A stretch of DNA of 6,437 nt from Cyanobacteria bacterium T3Sed10_344R1 (GTDB lineage: Bacteria; Cyanobacteriota; Cyanobacteriia; Phormidesmidales; Phormidesmidaceae). Positions within the stretch are counted from its first letter, which is position 1; every line of letters begins with the position of its first letter. The notes under the pieces are model-generated. The model was not told where the DNA came from, searched no databases, and saw nothing but the letters and a program-made list of their open reading frames with translations. The stretch lies in NCBI GenBank assembly GCA_003566335.1, contig PXDR01000106.1, positions 1 to 6,437 on the forward strand, written 5' to 3'. Below are positions 5,240 to 6,437 of this stretch, piece after piece. A program made the translations under genes and the position numbers.

Positions 5240-6436
5240 TTATTCGTCTGGTGTGTCAGCATCAGGTGACTCTGGCACTGCCGGAGCATCTGCCGAGGCT
5301 GTGGCGTTGGTGGAGCTTTCTGTCTCCAAGTCGCTGGAGTCGCTATCCGCATCCCCAGCCTCAGCCTCCTCTAGGGTGAGTGCGGCTTCTGAGTCCTCTT
5401 CGCCGCCAGCGGGTACGAGGGCTACGGCTGCGATCGCATCGTTTTCATCCAACCGCTGTAGCCGTACCCCCTGAGCCTGGCGAGACAGGCTAGAGATAGC
5501 GCTAATCAACTGGCGAATAATGATGCCGCGATTGGTGACAATCAGCAGCTCATCATCATCCCCCACTACTCGCAGGGCTACCAGGTGATCGGCCTTCTTG
5601 CGGAAGCTAATCGCCTTTAGCCCCATCCCGGCCCGGTTTTGCAGCCGGAACTTTGACACCGGCACCCGTTTGCCAATGCCGCCAGCGGTAATCACCAGCA
5701 CCCAAGGGCCAGCAGTCATCGCCGCTTCGAGGTCAGCGTCTTCCCCTTCTTCCTCGGGTTCCGCTTCCTGGGCTCGGGCCACCGATTCCACCACTTGGGT
5801 CGGCAAAATGTCCATGCTGATCAGCTCATCGCCGTCCCGCAGGTTCATGGCTCGCACCCCGCGAGTCGGGCGTCCCAGGGGCCGCAGCTGTTCGTGGTCG
5901 GCCTTAAAGTGAATGGTCATGCCCTGGCGAGAGCCGATCAAAATGCTGTCGGTCTCCCGAGCCAGGCGCACCCAGCGCAACTGGTCGCCGTCTTCGAGGG
6001 AAATCGCAATCAGACCATTGGCCCGAATGTTGCTGAAGGCAGACAGGGCCGTCTTTTTAACAAAGCCCCCCTGGGTCAGCATCACTAGATAATCTTCATC
6101 GGTGAATTCCTGGACTGCCAGCACCGAGGTGATTTTTTCCTCTCGGGGGATGGGCAGCATCTGCACAATCGGCGTGCCCTGGGCATTGCGAGAGCCTTCC
6201 GTAATCCGATAGGCAGGCAGGGCATAGGCCACCCCCCGATCGGTAAAGAACAGCACATTGTCGTGGGTGCAGCAGCCGATGAAATGCTCAATGCCGTCAT
6301 CGTCCTTCATCCGCGCCCCGGCCTTGCCGCGAGTCGCCCGGTTCTGGGCCTCAAAGGTGCTGACCGGCATCCGCTTCATGTAGCCTCGCTCGGTTAGCAG
6401 GATTACCACCTGTTCATTGGCGATTAGGGAAATATC
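5240..6436 (-). CDS. gyrA: DNA gyrase subunit A, C-terminal domain (5' truncated by window edge)
   Basis: The frame is open from the right edge to the TAA at 5242-5240, giving 398 visible residues; the catalytic breakage-reunion half lies outside the window. The internal GTG at 6409 is not a start, because in-frame coding continues upstream as DISLIANEQ. The visible part is the beta-pinwheel domain that wraps DNA and gives gyrase its negative supercoiling activity. Repeated blade motifs are visible, such as GYMKRMPVSTFEAQNRATRG, GGFVKKTALSAF, GMTIHFKADHEQL, GIGKRVPVSKFRLQNRAGMG and GIIIRQLISAI. The GyrA box is QNRATRGKAG (31-40), a variant of the E. coli QRRGGKG type. An acidic insert (PEEEGEDADLEA) sits between blades. 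The last 55 residues (from about 344) form an acidic, Ser/Asp/Glu-rich tail, as is common and variable in GyrA. Sequence style is cyanobacterial. A ParC-type paralogue is less likely. Confidence 0.93.
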   Translation of the reverse strand, partial: DISLIANEQVVILLTERGYMKRMPVSTFEAQNRATRGKAGARMKDDDGIEHFIGCCTHDNVLFFTDRGVAYALPAYRITEGSRNAQGTPIVQMLPIPREEKITSVLAVQEFTDEDYLVMLTQGGFVKKTALSAFSNIRANGLIAISLEDGDQLRWVRLARETDSILIGSRQGMTIHFKADHEQLRPLGRPTRGVRAMNLRDGDELISMDILPTQVVESVARAQEAEPEEEGEDADLEAAMTAGPWVLVITAGGIGKRVPVSKFRLQNRAGMGLKAISFRKKADHLVALRVVGDDDELLIVTNRGIIIRQLISAISSLSRQAQGVRLQRLDENDAIAAVALVPAGGEEDSEAALTLEEAEAGDADSDSSDLETESSTNATASADAPAVPESPDADTPDE

Positions 6437-6437
6437 G

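Noticed and set aside
5097..5474. Plus-strand ORF across the gyrA/hydrolase junction
   Set aside because: It is a Ser/Ala-rich shadow of the acidic gyrA tail and the Arg-rich hydrolase N terminus.
6407..6409. GTG at 6409 as the start of a short gyrase-like protein
   Set aside because: The reading frame continues upstream to the window edge with typical GyrA sequence (DISLIANEQ), so this is an internal codon of a truncated gyrA.

Overview
The window looks like chromosomal DNA from a moderately GC-rich cyanobacterium, probably a filamentous Leptolyngbya- or Phormidium-like lineage. The genus is a guess. The evidence is eight copies of the cyanobacterial HIP1 octamer (GCGATCGC) in 6.4 kb, a GyrA C-terminal domain of the cyanobacterial kind, and a DUF559 endonuclease gene set in C-rich/G-rich palindromic repeats.

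Layout: (1) 1-1311, plus strand: the C-terminal part of a large SF2 (DEAD/DEAH, Res-type) helicase; its 5' end lies outside the window. (2) 1312-2337: about 1 kb separating the helicase from its likely partner. It holds inverted and direct palindromic repeats, including a 135-bp block present twice with two mismatches, on either side of a minus-strand DUF559 nuclease gene. That gene's ribosome binding site and stop codon both fall in repeat units. Just downstream, 2184-2345 reads as the C-terminal remnant of an unidentified plus-strand gene overlapping the next start. (3) 2338-3534, plus strand: a GIY-YIG (T5orf172/MUG113-like) nuclease. (4) 3624-4211, minus: a membrane-anchored SH3b protein. 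(5) 4272-5180, minus: a membrane-anchored SGNH/GDSL hydrolase. (6) 5240 to the right edge, minus: the C-terminal part of gyrA, followed by an intrinsic terminator.

How it fits together: the helicase and the GIY-YIG protein probably act as one DNA-processing module, plausibly anti-phage or anti-plasmid defence. They share a short motif (RF..E.GRLP....D..E), at the C terminus of one and near the N terminus of the other. The DUF559/repeat block appears to have inserted between them, possibly breaking a third gene. The minus-strand half is housekeeping (DNA gyrase) plus two cell-envelope genes, converging on the module at about 3535-3623. The most unusual items are the repeat-embedded nuclease gene, the gene remnant, the shared motif, and a 12-bp perfect inverted repeat built from two HIP1 sites near the start of the hydrolase gene.
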